This document shows positions 16,797 to 23,189 of a stretch of DNA of 23,723 nt, in pieces. Source of the DNA: a virus. Within the stretch, counting starts at the first letter, position 1. Each line of letters starts with the position of its first letter. The notes below the pieces were generated by a model, which did not search any database, was not told where the DNA came from, and saw only the letters and a program-made list of their open reading frames with translations. The position numbers and the translations under genes are program-made. The stretch covers positions 1 through 23,723 of the IMG/VR virus record IMGVR_UViG_3300017703_000567; one strand, 5' to 3'.

Positions 16797-16884
16797 CTAC
16801 CCCCACAAAGAAAGGCCGTCATCGAAGTACACACAACTTCCGTAGACAGTTACCCATCTACGCGACCCTCCTTTGTGGGAGTAG
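16797..16884 (-). ncRNA. Putative three-way-junction structured RNA between portal and scaffold genes
   Basis: Read on the minus strand, bases 16884-16864 pair with 16817-16797 over 21 consecutive positions, with four G-U pairs and no mismatch. The outer 14 pairs are CTACTCCCACAAAG with CTTTGTGGGGGTAG. Inside are two perfect hairpins: CGTAGA/TCTACG (16862-16841, 10-nt loop) and GAAGT/ACTTC (16840-16824, 7-nt loop, TGTGTGT on the minus strand). They abut with no spacer; one base separates P1 from P2, and six bases (GATGAC) separate P3 from P1. The G-U pairs would be A-C mismatches on the plus strand, so the minus-strand transcript is the structured one. It sits in the only long gap of the late operon (192 bp). 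It could be a cis element, an RNase III processing site or an independent small RNA. No known RNA family recognised. Confidence 0.65.
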
Positions 16885-16921
16885 CAAGCAAATCCAGTGT
16901 TTTAAAAGAGCGCATTTATTC

Positions 16922-18763
16922 TTATACAGTATTTTCCTCCTCTTGACTGCGTGCACCGTTGCGCACCTCTTTCATCACGAGCTTATGCTCTTCTATATGC
17001 TTAGCGACATTCTCCATACCTTCCACATCTCCAAGTGCTTGTAGCTTCTTTTGCTCTGTATTATGAATCTCCATGTGCACCCCATGTTCATCTGATGCGC
17101 GAACTTCAAGGAAAGCTCCGCCACGCATCATCTGGTTTTCAGCTTGAGCCATCATGCGTGCTGGAGAATTAAGGTCTTCCATCATCTTGGTAAGCTCTCG
17201 CTGTGAACCGACAGTCCATGATCGACCCACGAGACGGTCCATAATTGGGTTTTCTCCCGGCACATAACCAACTCCGATAAGTTCCTTCACAGCTTCCTGC
17301 TGTTGGAAGTCGGAGTATGCGCTGCCTACAACGATTTCTACTTCAATATCTGTAAACGCCTGTAGGCCAGCTACATCCTTAAGGTCTCGTAATGTCTTCG
17401 CCTCTTCTCCAATAACATCAATACGTGTGCTCTCTCCTGGCTCAGTCTCAATAAAGACAGGCTGCCTAATGTTCAAGTTCTTAGAAGCAACACTCAATGT
17501 CTTTGTGGCTACACGCTGCAAATATGTCTTCAAGTTATCTCCTGCCGTAGCACTGTTCTGCTCATCGTTAGCCTGTAGCTGCGCTAGTGCCACTCCAGAA
17601 ATTTCACCTCCAGATGACCGGCCATAAGACTCTCCGTGCACACCGGCTACAGTCTCAAATTGCTGGACAGCATTATCGAAGTGTTGGAAGTGTGTCTGTG
17701 GTAGCGCTTGCATATTAAACTGCTCTATATCTCCAATAACCGCATCAAAAATCTGACCATGCTCGCCGGCCAGAGGAACGGCAACGCTCTTGTCGCTCCT
17801 GCGCCATCGGCCCTGGAGAGATGTATCTATGTACCCTTCGATGCTGCTGAAAATCTTATTGATAGATTTCTGCAACGGGACCCAATCCGAACATGGTGGG
17901 CGCTCGTAGAACTTGTCCGTATCTCTTGGCTTATACAAGTCGATAAAGTCATCGAATGAATCGTACTGGTGGAATTTTCCTTTACCAATAAGCTCATCTC
18001 CAATGATGTTGTATTCATAAATTCCTTTCCCTTGTGGCGTTTCTTTTATAACAAAGTATTGGTTCCGCATGTACATACCTTTTGGCGCTGAACCTCCATG
18101 CTGATTTCGTATGATGTCATCCTTAAGCTTAGATTGCGCATACCTCCCTGCCGATACCAACTGATCGGCTTGCTCCTTACCAATATCTGGCATTTGCTTT
18201 ATAGCCTCAAGAGAAATAGGGGTACTAATATTGAGTGTCATCCAGCTCTTTGGATGGTTCGCTGTTGGGTCTGGGTAGAAGTCCCACGCATCGTAAATGT
18301 TAAGCTCTGGCTTACTTCTCTTTTTATCCCACGAAATAACAGTGGGTGTAACACCACGCTTATCACCGTATCCAATTACCTTTTTCACCTTATCCCTCCA
18401 ATTCTCTGTGATGTATATACTTTGTAGATATGCGTTTGCAGCATCAATATCTTCAGAGGATGCGACCATCCCATGAGACTGTTTGACGTGCCAACGTGGT
18501 GGGTTTTTTGTAAGCCTATTCTGTCGGATGTCTTCTGCACCCGGCATCAAATTTATCTGTCTCCATACTTCATGCGGGGATAGCGTTTTCTTTCGGATGT
18601 TACCATCCTCATCCCACCACTCCGTATGCTTACCATTAAAGAAGTTTTCTACTGTTGCACACCAGGCTTCCCATTGTGTGCGCACCGCTTTCGCTTGCGC
18701 AAGTTTTACCTTTGAATCTGCAATAATTCCCTCCTTATCTGAATCTGTTAAATCTGTAGGCAT
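16922..18763 (-). CDS. Portal protein, P22-like
   Basis: 613 aa. The N-terminus has a helical region with TQWEAWCATVENFFNGKHTEWW and EVWRQINLMPGAEDIRQNRLTKNPPRWHV. There follow GYGDKRGVTPTVISWDKKRSKPELNIYDAWDFYPDP, a central domain with YFVIKETPQGKGIYEYNIIGDELIGKG, a stem-type helix region (VPLQKSINKIFSSIEGYIDTS ... GVHGESYGRSSGGEISGVALAQLQANDEQNSATAGDNLKTYLQRVATKTL) and a C-terminal helical, charged tail. The GEISGVALAQLQ stretch followed by long helices is characteristic of portal subunits. It would form the dodecameric DNA channel and bind TerL and the gp4-like adaptor. It starts one base after the small TM-protein stop (TAATATG). The terminase gene is not next to it but divergently placed beyond 19100. 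Confidence 0.85.
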   Translation of the reverse strand: MPTDLTDSDKEGIIADSKVKLAQAKAVRTQWEAWCATVENFFNGKHTEWWDEDGNIRKKTLSPHEVWRQINLMPGAEDIRQNRLTKNPPRWHVKQSHGMVASSEDIDAANAYLQSIYITENWRDKVKKVIGYGDKRGVTPTVISWDKKRSKPELNIYDAWDFYPDPTANHPKSWMTLNISTPISLEAIKQMPDIGKEQADQLVSAGRYAQSKLKDDIIRNQHGGSAPKGMYMRNQYFVIKETPQGKGIYEYNIIGDELIGKGKFHQYDSFDDFIDLYKPRDTDKFYERPPCSDWVPLQKSINKIFSSIEGYIDTSLQGRWRRSDKSVAVPLAGEHGQIFDAVIGDIEQFNMQALPQTHFQHFDNAVQQFETVAGVHGESYGRSSGGEISGVALAQLQANDEQNSATAGDNLKTYLQRVATKTLSVASKNLNIRQPVFIETEPGESTRIDVIGEEAKTLRDLKDVAGLQAFTDIEVEIVVGSAYSDFQQQEAVKELIGVGYVPGENPIMDRLVGRSWTVGSQRELTKMMEDLNSPARMMAQAENQMMRGGAFLEVRASDEHGVHMEIHNTEQKKLQALGDVEGMENVAKHIEEHKLVMKEVRNGARSQEEENTV

Positions 18764-18764
18764 A

Positions 18765-19034
18765 TTAAATTACGGGGTCGCGTTTAAAAATCTTGTCCAA
18801 AGCTTGTGATGTAAGAGTCCCGTCTGGAGCAGTCTCACCGGTTGGCTCTACTTTAACTGGCTTTGGTGCTTTCCGTGGCTTCTGTGTAAGTCCTCGGAAT
18901 TCTGACAACGTGGTTGCTGCATTCAATTTCGACACCTTCTCCGATAAGCTAGACAAAAAATAGAACGCAGCTATGAGCACTGCCGAGATGCACACAGTGA
19001 GTACGCTAAGGAAAATCGCAAGTCCATTAGTCAT
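18765..19034 (-). CDS. Small single-pass membrane protein (89 aa), first gene of late operon
   Basis: Residues 4-30 (GLAIFLSVLTVCISAVLIAAFYFLSSL) form a clear hydrophobic segment. After it come a short heptad-like helix (SEKVSKLNAATTLSEF) and a basic, Pro-rich soluble tail (QKPRKAPKPVKVEP) ending DKIFKRDPVI. It may sit in the inner membrane with the tail in the cytoplasm. Holin-like or spanin-like roles are possible, but one TM segment and the position before the portal do not decide. ATG 19034 lies 8 nt after a TATAAT box, so the late mRNA probably starts at or next to this codon. Confidence 0.6.
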   Translation of the reverse strand: MTNGLAIFLSVLTVCISAVLIAAFYFLSSLSEKVSKLNAATTLSEFRGLTQKPRKAPKPVKVEPTGETAPDGTLTSQALDKIFKRDPVI

Positions 19035-19042
19035 GTTGATAA

Positions 19043-19070
19043 ATTATACACACTGAACACATGTTGTCCG
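19043..19070 (-). promoter_or_regulatory. Leaderless promoter for late operon (minus strand)
   Basis: -35 CGGACA (19070-19065), 16-bp spacer, -10 TATAAT (19048-19043), then 8 nt to ATG 19034. The predicted start point is at or within two bases of the start codon. Its -35 overlaps the -35 of the divergent plus-strand promoter, so the two should compete or be switched together. Confidence 0.55.
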
Positions 19071-19092
19071 ACGCAACCCCTTGCGCTATAAT
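19064..19092 (+). promoter_or_regulatory. Leaderless promoter for XRE regulator (plus strand)
   Basis: -35 TTGTCC (19064-19069), exactly 17-bp spacer, -10 TATAAT (19087-19092), then 7 nt to ATG 19100. Transcription should begin at about the base before the ATG. The spacer holds a perfect CGCAA-CCCC-TTGCG inverted repeat. Confidence 0.6.
19072..19085. promoter_or_regulatory. Candidate operator, CGCAA-N4-TTGCG
   Basis: Perfect 5-bp inverted repeat between the -35 and -10 of the regulator promoter, a classic repressor site position. The same half-sites occur at the 23190 promoter. The nearby XRE-type gene is the natural candidate to bind it. Confidence 0.5.
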
Positions 19093-19099
19093 ATTGTAC

Positions 19100-19327
19100 A
19101 TGCCCCACTTACTCCTGCGGGAATACCGCGAACGCAAAGGTATGAGTCAGATTAGATTATCTGTTGTATCGAGAGTGGAGCGACGGACAATCCAATACAT
19201 TGAAAACGGCACAACCAAAAATCCATCACGTCTCACAATGGTAAAACTGTGCACAGCACTTGAAACCAGCCCCATTGATATTTTCTTCCCCGAATTCACA
19301 TGCCAGAAGAATCCCCAAAACCAGTAG
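19100..19327 (+). CDS. XRE/Cro-type HTH transcriptional regulator (75 aa)
   Basis: A short protein consisting almost only of a Cro/XRE helix-turn-helix domain: LREYRERKGMSQIRLSVVSRVERRTIQYIENGTTKNPSRLTMVKLCTALETSPIDIFF. The recognition region is SVVSRVERRTIQYIE, and the family end P.DIFFP is intact. A short polar tail follows. The leaderless start at ATG 19100 (7 nt after the -10) is chosen over 19061, which would lie upstream of the promoter box. It overlaps the glycosyltransferase gene by 28 bp. It probably controls its own promoter, the divergent late promoter and perhaps the 23190 promoter through CGCAA/TTGCG sites; this is inferred. Confidence 0.8.
   Translation: MPHLLLREYRERKGMSQIRLSVVSRVERRTIQYIENGTTKNPSRLTMVKLCTALETSPIDIFFPEFTCQKNPQNQ
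19286..19291 (+). promoter_or_regulatory. TTCCCC start motif before glycosyltransferase gene
   Basis: TTCCCC ends 8 nt before ATG 19300, inside the end of the XRE gene. This is one of the two plus-strand examples, so the motif follows gene sense rather than genome strand. Confidence 0.5.
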
Positions 19328-20025
19328 TCACACTTGGTATACCTACCGGAGAATACTTCACTGTATGCAGTGATTTCCATAAATGCCTTACTCAGCTTAT
19401 TTGCTACAGCTATGAGAATAATGTTGTCGAAAAGATCAACCTCATATATGCACAATCACCCAACACAGCAGCCAACCGAAACACCATCCTCAATCTGCAT
19501 GAAGGGGCTTATATGGTGCAAATAGACGCAGATATGACGTTCCCACCTAACGCCCTTGAGCAACTAATTGATACAGCAGAGAAGTTCCCCAATGCAGTCA
19601 TAACAGGATTTGGATGCGTGGGCAACTCCCCAAACTTCCCAGCTATCTACAAGTGGGACGGCGATAAGATGGAAGCGCACCCCACCGCAGATTGGCCAGA
19701 TGAGCCATTTGATGTCGGTGTGTGTGGCAGCTTTGGCTTCCTGGTCCCAGACAACATTGTAAAGGTTTTAGGAAACCAGGCATTCAACCACATCATTGTG
19801 GAGAATAATGAAACTAAAAAGACCAAGGAAATAGAGCACGACTTTGCATTTTGTATCCGGGCACAAGAGAATGGATTCAGAATAGTGTGTAATCCCGACA
19901 TTGAATTTGGACACATACGGCCATACCCCATTGGTAAAAGTGACTGGCTCGCACAAAAGGAAATTGTTCTCGCTTCAGAAAAGGAAGCGAAAAAAGGCGA
20001 TAGCAAAATTACCGTAAAGGAATAA
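19300..20025 (+). CDS. GT-A fold glycosyltransferase
   Basis: 241 aa. The N-terminus (VVTLGIPTGEYF) is the usual nucleotide-binding strand, followed by INLIYAQSPNTAANRN. Residues 74-83 (QIDADMTFPP) hold the DXD-type metal/nucleotide-sugar motif D76-A-D78. VGVCGSFGFLVP and EHDFAFCIRAQENGFRIVCNPDIEFGHI (about 179-206) give the acceptor-side acidic motif and the C-terminal His. Family GT2-like, cytoplasmic. Sugar and target are unknown; modification of a virion protein, phage DNA base or host surface is possible. It lies between the XRE regulator (28-bp overlap) and terL (stop codon TAA directly followed by ATG), so it is co-expressed with packaging. The start is supported by TTCCCC 8 nt upstream. 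Confidence 0.8.
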   Translation: MPEESPKPVVTLGIPTGEYFTVCSDFHKCLTQLICYSYENNVVEKINLIYAQSPNTAANRNTILNLHEGAYMVQIDADMTFPPNALEQLIDTAEKFPNAVITGFGCVGNSPNFPAIYKWDGDKMEAHPTADWPDEPFDVGVCGSFGFLVPDNIVKVLGNQAFNHIIVENNETKKTKEIEHDFAFCIRAQENGFRIVCNPDIEFGHIRPYPIGKSDWLAQKEIVLASEKEAKKGDSKITVKE

Positions 20026-21654
20026 ATGATTTCCGAAAACGAAATAAGAGACCTCTCCCCAAAGGAGATAAAAGAGCTAGATAAGACACTCTTCAATCGA
20101 CACTGGAGGATGGATAATATCTACCATATCCAAACGAAAGACTCGCGTCTCATGCAGTTCAAATTGAACCCAGTCCAGCAGGTGGTAGACCAGCAGACAG
20201 AGGGGCACCAGCGCATCATGCAGCTAAAATCCAGGCAGGTTGGTATGAGTACATACTGGCTACTACGGGAATTGGATGATGTTATGTGGACTCCCCATAC
20301 TACATGTGCTGTTTTAGCGCATGACTTAGCCACATTAAACCTCTTGTTTGAAATCGTAAAACGTGCTTATGACAATATCCCAGAGATAGAATTGCCAAAT
20401 GGCCAGCGATGGGTGAAGCCGTTCGCTGACCGTGATACCACTCGTATGCTTAAGTTTAATGAGATGGATAGTAAAATCTACGTCGACTTGGAGGTGCGTG
20501 GTGGTACCATCCACCGTCTACATATATCTGAGTCTGCGTTCGTAAAGGATATGAACTTGGTATGGGCGGCCACGCAAGAGTCTGTTCCGGTAAAGGGAGG
20601 GCGTATTGTGGTGGAGACTACAGCGAATGGTAAGGGAAACTGGTTCAACCAAGAATGGGAAAAGGACCCATCGGTATGGAAGAAACTATTCTTCGCATGG
20701 TTCGACCATCCGGATAACTACATGGACGTTCCATTTAAAGGGAACCTCACAAGGTATTCCCAGGAGCATATAAAGAGAACTATCACCCCAGAAGAAACAA
20801 AAATGAAGATGGAGTATGAACTAAATTTGGGCCAGATAGCGTGGTATAGATTCAAGATGGACTCCTACCCAGATGGCGATAAGCACTTAATGAAACAAGA
20901 GAACCCGTCGAATCCGGAAGAGGCGTTTATCTACGCTGAGGGGAGGTTCTACCCAGAATTCTCTCGCACACTGCATGTGCTCCCTGACCACGAACCACCT
21001 CCAGGTGTGAACAAATTTGTTAGCCTCGACTATGGGTGGAGTAACCCGTCCTCTATTGGGCTATGGTATGTGGATTACGATGGAAACTGTATTAGATACA
21101 AAGAGGGGTACCACAGATATTGGCCAATCGAGGAGCAGTGTAAATGGCTTAAATCTCATGGATTCACCACTGTCGACTTTGGAGACCCATCCATCCACGC
21201 AAAAAACCAGCAACGCATGGGTAAGGTGGAGTCTCTTGCAGATGAATACAAACGATATGGGGTCCTATTAAAGAAAGCGAACAATGATAAAGGAGCTGGT
21301 TTTCCACGCATGCGTGACTACCTCAAGCTGCGGAACAAACACAAGAACCCGCTCACTGGAGTTAGCCCAGCACCTACACTTTACTTCTGTGAGGGGTGTA
21401 CAAATAGTATCCGTGAGATGGAGACTATCCGCTATGCGAAGCCGCCGGGGGCTGGTGCAATGAACCAGGAGGCAAAAGAAGACCACGAGAAAACAGAGAA
21501 GGTTTCTCACGCATGTGATGATATTCGATACTTCATTGTGTCGAGGCCGCGTACCCCGACAGAGGAAGTCGACATACCACCAAACACTCCACTTGACCGC
21601 ATGCAGAGACACAATATTGGTGGAGGGGCAAAGCCGGATACTACTGCGTACTAA
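20026..21654 (+). CDS. terL: Terminase large subunit
   Basis: 542 aa packaging motor. The ATPase half has the adenine-binding region near LNPVQQVVDQQ (47-57), a Walker A-like KSRQVGMST (68-76), a Walker B region RLHISESAF (164-172) in which SES replaces the common DE pair, and a motif III ETTANGKGNW (197-206). The nuclease half begins KFVSLDYGWSNPSSIGLW (330-347, catalytic Asp 335), then TVDFGDPSIHAKN (382-393) and HACDDIRYF near residue 500, the typical three acidic sites. It would cut concatemers and pump DNA through the portal at the head vertex. ATG follows the glycosyltransferase stop directly; AAAGGA 5 nt upstream is the only Shine-Dalgarno-like site I see. No small terminase gene is recognised in the window. 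Its 3' end overlaps the convergent 58-aa gene by 14 bp. Confidence 0.92.
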   Translation: MISENEIRDLSPKEIKELDKTLFNRHWRMDNIYHIQTKDSRLMQFKLNPVQQVVDQQTEGHQRIMQLKSRQVGMSTYWLLRELDDVMWTPHTTCAVLAHDLATLNLLFEIVKRAYDNIPEIELPNGQRWVKPFADRDTTRMLKFNEMDSKIYVDLEVRGGTIHRLHISESAFVKDMNLVWAATQESVPVKGGRIVVETTANGKGNWFNQEWEKDPSVWKKLFFAWFDHPDNYMDVPFKGNLTRYSQEHIKRTITPEETKMKMEYELNLGQIAWYRFKMDSYPDGDKHLMKQENPSNPEEAFIYAEGRFYPEFSRTLHVLPDHEPPPGVNKFVSLDYGWSNPSSIGLWYVDYDGNCIRYKEGYHRYWPIEEQCKWLKSHGFTTVDFGDPSIHAKNQQRMGKVESLADEYKRYGVLLKKANNDKGAGFPRMRDYLKLRNKHKNPLTGVSPAPTLYFCEGCTNSIREMETIRYAKPPGAGAMNQEAKEDHEKTEKVSHACDDIRYFIVSRPRTPTEEVDIPPNTPLDRMQRHNIGGGAKPDTTAY

Positions 21655-21817
21655 TCCTCCCGTGGATAACGTCTATATGTCGTAACCACATCTTCGCCTC
21701 TCTGTTAATTTCAGCGAATCTGGCTTGCATATCCTCCACCCTATCCGCTTCGCGTATTGTTTTTTGGTGAGCCTTATCATTCTGGAGTACTGCCTCTTTA
21801 TGTGCTTCGGCGTCCAT
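21641..21817 (-). CDS. Small charged helical protein (58 aa)
   Basis: MDAEAHKEAVLQNDKAHQKTIREADRVEDMQARFAEINREAKMWLRHIDVIHGRISTQ is one charged, probably coiled-coil helix. Not recognised. ATG 21817 is chosen because it overlaps the upstream gene by only 20 bp. An ATG at 21880 would add 21 residues and an 83-bp overlap. It converges on terL, overlapping its last 14 bp. It is the last of three minus-strand genes. A small-terminase role is conceivable for a short helical protein beside terL, but no DNA-binding motif is visible. Confidence 0.5.
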   Translation of the reverse strand: MDAEAHKEAVLQNDKAHQKTIREADRVEDMQARFAEINREAKMWLRHIDVIHGRISTQ

Positions 21818-22115
21818 TTCTTGATGGTGGAGTACGTGCGGGCTGTGTCTTACTTTGCTCAAATCTGTATACAGGCTCATCATTCTCTGCGGTAGCTTCT
21901 GCGGGAGCCAGAAGCGTGTCGTACAGCATCGACCATTGCTGCGCAGTGATAGCGTACCGTGTGTATGCGGTATCAATTTTGTCTATCAGCAAACCGACTT
22001 TTCCAGCATACTCTACCCCCGTATATGCTTTACGCGTCTCATGCACCATCATCATAATGCGAGTGAAAAATGCTGAGTCTCCCTCATGCGCCACCTCGAA
22101 AGTTTCATCTTCCAT
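21798..22115 (-). CDS. Hypothetical protein (105 aa), leaderless
   Basis: Helical N-terminal part (MEDETFEVAHEGDSAFFTRIMMMVHETRKAYTGVEYAGKVGLLIDKIDTAYTRYAITAQQWSMLYDTLL) and a disordered basic C-terminal tail (KTQPARTPPSRNGRRST). No family recognised. ATG 22115 is 7 nt after TATAAT (22128-22123), the same geometry as the other leaderless genes. The longer frame to 22199 would run through the terminator hairpin and is rejected. Confidence 0.6.
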   Translation of the reverse strand: MEDETFEVAHEGDSAFFTRIMMMVHETRKAYTGVEYAGKVGLLIDKIDTAYTRYAITAQQWSMLYDTLLAPAEATAENDEPVYRFEQSKTQPARTPPSRNGRRST

Positions 22116-22122
22116 ATACCTC

Positions 22123-22128
22123 ATTATA
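22123..22128 (-). promoter_or_regulatory. Leaderless promoter -10 for 105-aa gene
   Basis: TATAAT followed by exactly 7 nt and ATG 22115. No good -35 is visible at 16-18 bp, because that space is taken by the terminator stem. Activity may need an activator. Confidence 0.5.
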
Positions 22129-22139
22129 CTCCTAATCAG

Positions 22140-22169
22140 AAAAGAGGGGAGCGACTTCGCCCACCCTCT
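22140..22169 (-). terminator. Rho-independent terminator after ssDNA-binding-like gene
   Basis: On the minus strand AGAGGG pairs with CCCTCT and an inner GGGCG with CGCTC (one G-U), with a single bulged T and an AAGT loop, followed by TTT. It lies 23 bp after the stop at 22192 and directly before the next promoter. The U-run is short. The plus-strand side is followed by a longer T run (22179-22184), so it might work both ways. Confidence 0.65.
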
Positions 22170-22191
22170 GTTTCTGCCTTTTTTCAGCCAC

Positions 22192-23043
22192 CTACGCACT
22201 AAGTGACTTCAGCTTCTTATCGTAAGCTGCCTGTACAGTCTTGCTTTCCTCCTGCGTCAAATCCGCACCCTCCAAAACAAGGGACTTATAGTCTTCCAGT
22301 GACTTAACATCTTCTGCTTTCTCGATAGGAGCGAGCAGTTGTTCGACTTTGCTTGGGGCGCCCTCATCTGGCGTCGTCTCTTCTACAGCTTTTTCCTCTT
22401 TCTTCTCTTCAGTCTTTTCATCTTCGACTTTCGGCTTCTTAGTCCCCTTTTCAACTGGAGGCTTAGACTCCGCCTTACTCTCCCCCTCGCTGACCGATTT
22501 AATGAAAGCGCAGTTATCCGCTTTTTCTTCCTTGGTGGTGACATAGGTTTCTATATTAACATAGAACGCCTTTGTGGAAGGGTCTGGCTCACTGTGCATA
22601 ATGATGATAGTAGACACCATGCCCTTAAATTGGCTGGCATCGAACATTGTTTCTGTGAACTTCTCACCATCAACCACAACCTCTTTCTGGTTTCTGAATG
22701 GTGGCTTACCGGTGAGGGCTTTGCACATCTTATAGAAGCGTGCACCTTCTCCACCTTCTGGAGAATACCAGGGTGAGAATGCAATATGCTTTTTTGTCTC
22801 TTTACCGTTTGGACCATCTGATTCGTAAGTCTCTTCGGTCTCCCACCAGAGCTTGAATAGTTTGTCGCCTGGCTGGGCGTCCTTATAGTGCGACTCTTTC
22901 TCTTGTACCTTAGTACACACTGCTGGATAAGAACCCTCATCGAGTTTAGGGTATTCGATTTTCTTGCGAAGATTGCGAACAACACCTGCGTCTTGCGGTG
23001 TATCGTTGCCATCTTCACTCATTACTTCTGTGACATCAGTCAT
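22192..23043 (-). CDS. Probable ssDNA-binding / replication-associated protein (283 aa)
   Basis: Residues about 20-165 form a mixed alpha/beta domain: YPKLDEGSYPAVCTKVQEKESHYKDAQPGDKLFKLWWETEETY ... HIAFSPWYSPEGGEGARFYKMCKALTGKPP ... GEKFTETMFDASQFKGMVSTIIIMHSEP ... FYVNIETYV. This strand pattern with a small-molecule-like FSPW loop resembles OB-type ssDNA-binding proteins of phages. The following acidic, Lys/Glu/Pro-rich linker (residues about 185-235) recalls SSB tails, but here another helical domain (VEQLLAPIEKAEDVKSLEDYKSLVLEGADLTQEESKTVQAAYDKKLKSL) follows. ATG 23043 is chosen over 23169, which would reach across the divergent promoter region; TTCCCC lies 8 nt upstream. Family membership is inference. 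Confidence 0.5.
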   Translation of the reverse strand: MTDVTEVMSEDGNDTPQDAGVVRNLRKKIEYPKLDEGSYPAVCTKVQEKESHYKDAQPGDKLFKLWWETEETYESDGPNGKETKKHIAFSPWYSPEGGEGARFYKMCKALTGKPPFRNQKEVVVDGEKFTETMFDASQFKGMVSTIIIMHSEPDPSTKAFYVNIETYVTTKEEKADNCAFIKSVSEGESKAESKPPVEKGTKKPKVEDEKTEEKKEEKAVEETTPDEGAPSKVEQLLAPIEKAEDVKSLEDYKSLVLEGADLTQEESKTVQAAYDKKLKSLSA

Positions 23044-23051
23044 AGAAACGG

Positions 23052-23057
23052 GGGGAA
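23052..23057 (-). promoter_or_regulatory. TTCCCC start motif before ssDNA-binding-like gene
   Basis: TTCCCC (within TTCCCCCC) ends 8 nt before ATG 23043, in a non-coding leader. A weak -10 candidate TATTAT lies at 23064-23059, implying a leader of about 8-9 nt if used. Confidence 0.5.
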
Positions 23058-23082
23058 AATAATAAGTCTGGTGCTTCACTGT
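23054..23082 (+). other. Left part of 146-bp divergent intergenic region
   Basis: The region 23044-23189 separates the minus-strand ssDNA-binding-like gene from the plus-strand 23190 gene. This left part holds the TTCCCC leader and the weak TATTAT box for the minus gene. The right part holds the CGCAA/TTGCG cluster and the plus promoter described separately. No gene is seen here. Confidence 0.4.
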
Positions 23083-23123
23083 TTGCACGCGACTGACACA
23101 CTGTACATTTGTATATGTATGAA

Positions 23124-23151
23124 CGCAATAGCAATTTGCGACAAGCGCAAA
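23124..23151. promoter_or_regulatory. Candidate operator cluster of CGCAA/TTGCG half-sites
   Basis: Three half-sites follow each other: CGCAA (23124-23128), TTGCG (23136-23140) and CGCAA (23146-23150). The last two extend to a 6-bp inverted repeat, TTTGCG-N5-CGCAAA (23135-23151). The same half-sites form the inverted repeat at 19072-19085, so one regulator may bind both regions. Confidence 0.5.
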
Positions 23152-23153
23152 AC

Positions 23154-23182
23154 TTTGCAAGCGAAACAAAGTGCGCTATAGT
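23154..23182 (+). promoter_or_regulatory. Leaderless promoter for 87-aa gene
   Basis: -10 TATAGT (23177-23182) is followed by 7 nt and ATG 23190. A -35 candidate is TTTGCA (23154-23159, 17-bp spacer) or TTGCAA (16 bp). The bases around the -10 (TGCGCTATA) match the 19087 promoter. Confidence 0.5.
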
Positions 23183-23189
23183 GTCGCAC

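Larger units (their letters stand above)
23051..23124. other. Placeholder for operator cluster extent (see 23124-23151)
   Basis: Coordinates of this entry are reversed; use the following entry for the operator cluster. Confidence 0.01.

Noticed and set aside
16730-16834. 35-residue extension of the scaffold protein
   Set aside because: It would translate the structured RNA region and gives an odd Cys-containing start; MSDE at 16729 fits scaffold N-termini and has the TTCCAA motif.
22116-22199. Longer start of the 105-aa protein (MRRWLKKGRNRG...)
   Set aside because: It crosses a terminator hairpin and a TATAAT box; translated hairpin, not protein.
23051-23124. Feature entry with reversed coordinates and the neighbouring intergenic placeholder
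   Set aside because: The reversed entry carries no claim; the operator cluster is the entry at 23124-23151.
23044-23169. Longer start of the ssDNA-binding-like protein
   Set aside because: It would cover the operator half-sites and the divergent promoter; the TTCCCC-supported ATG 23043 fits better.
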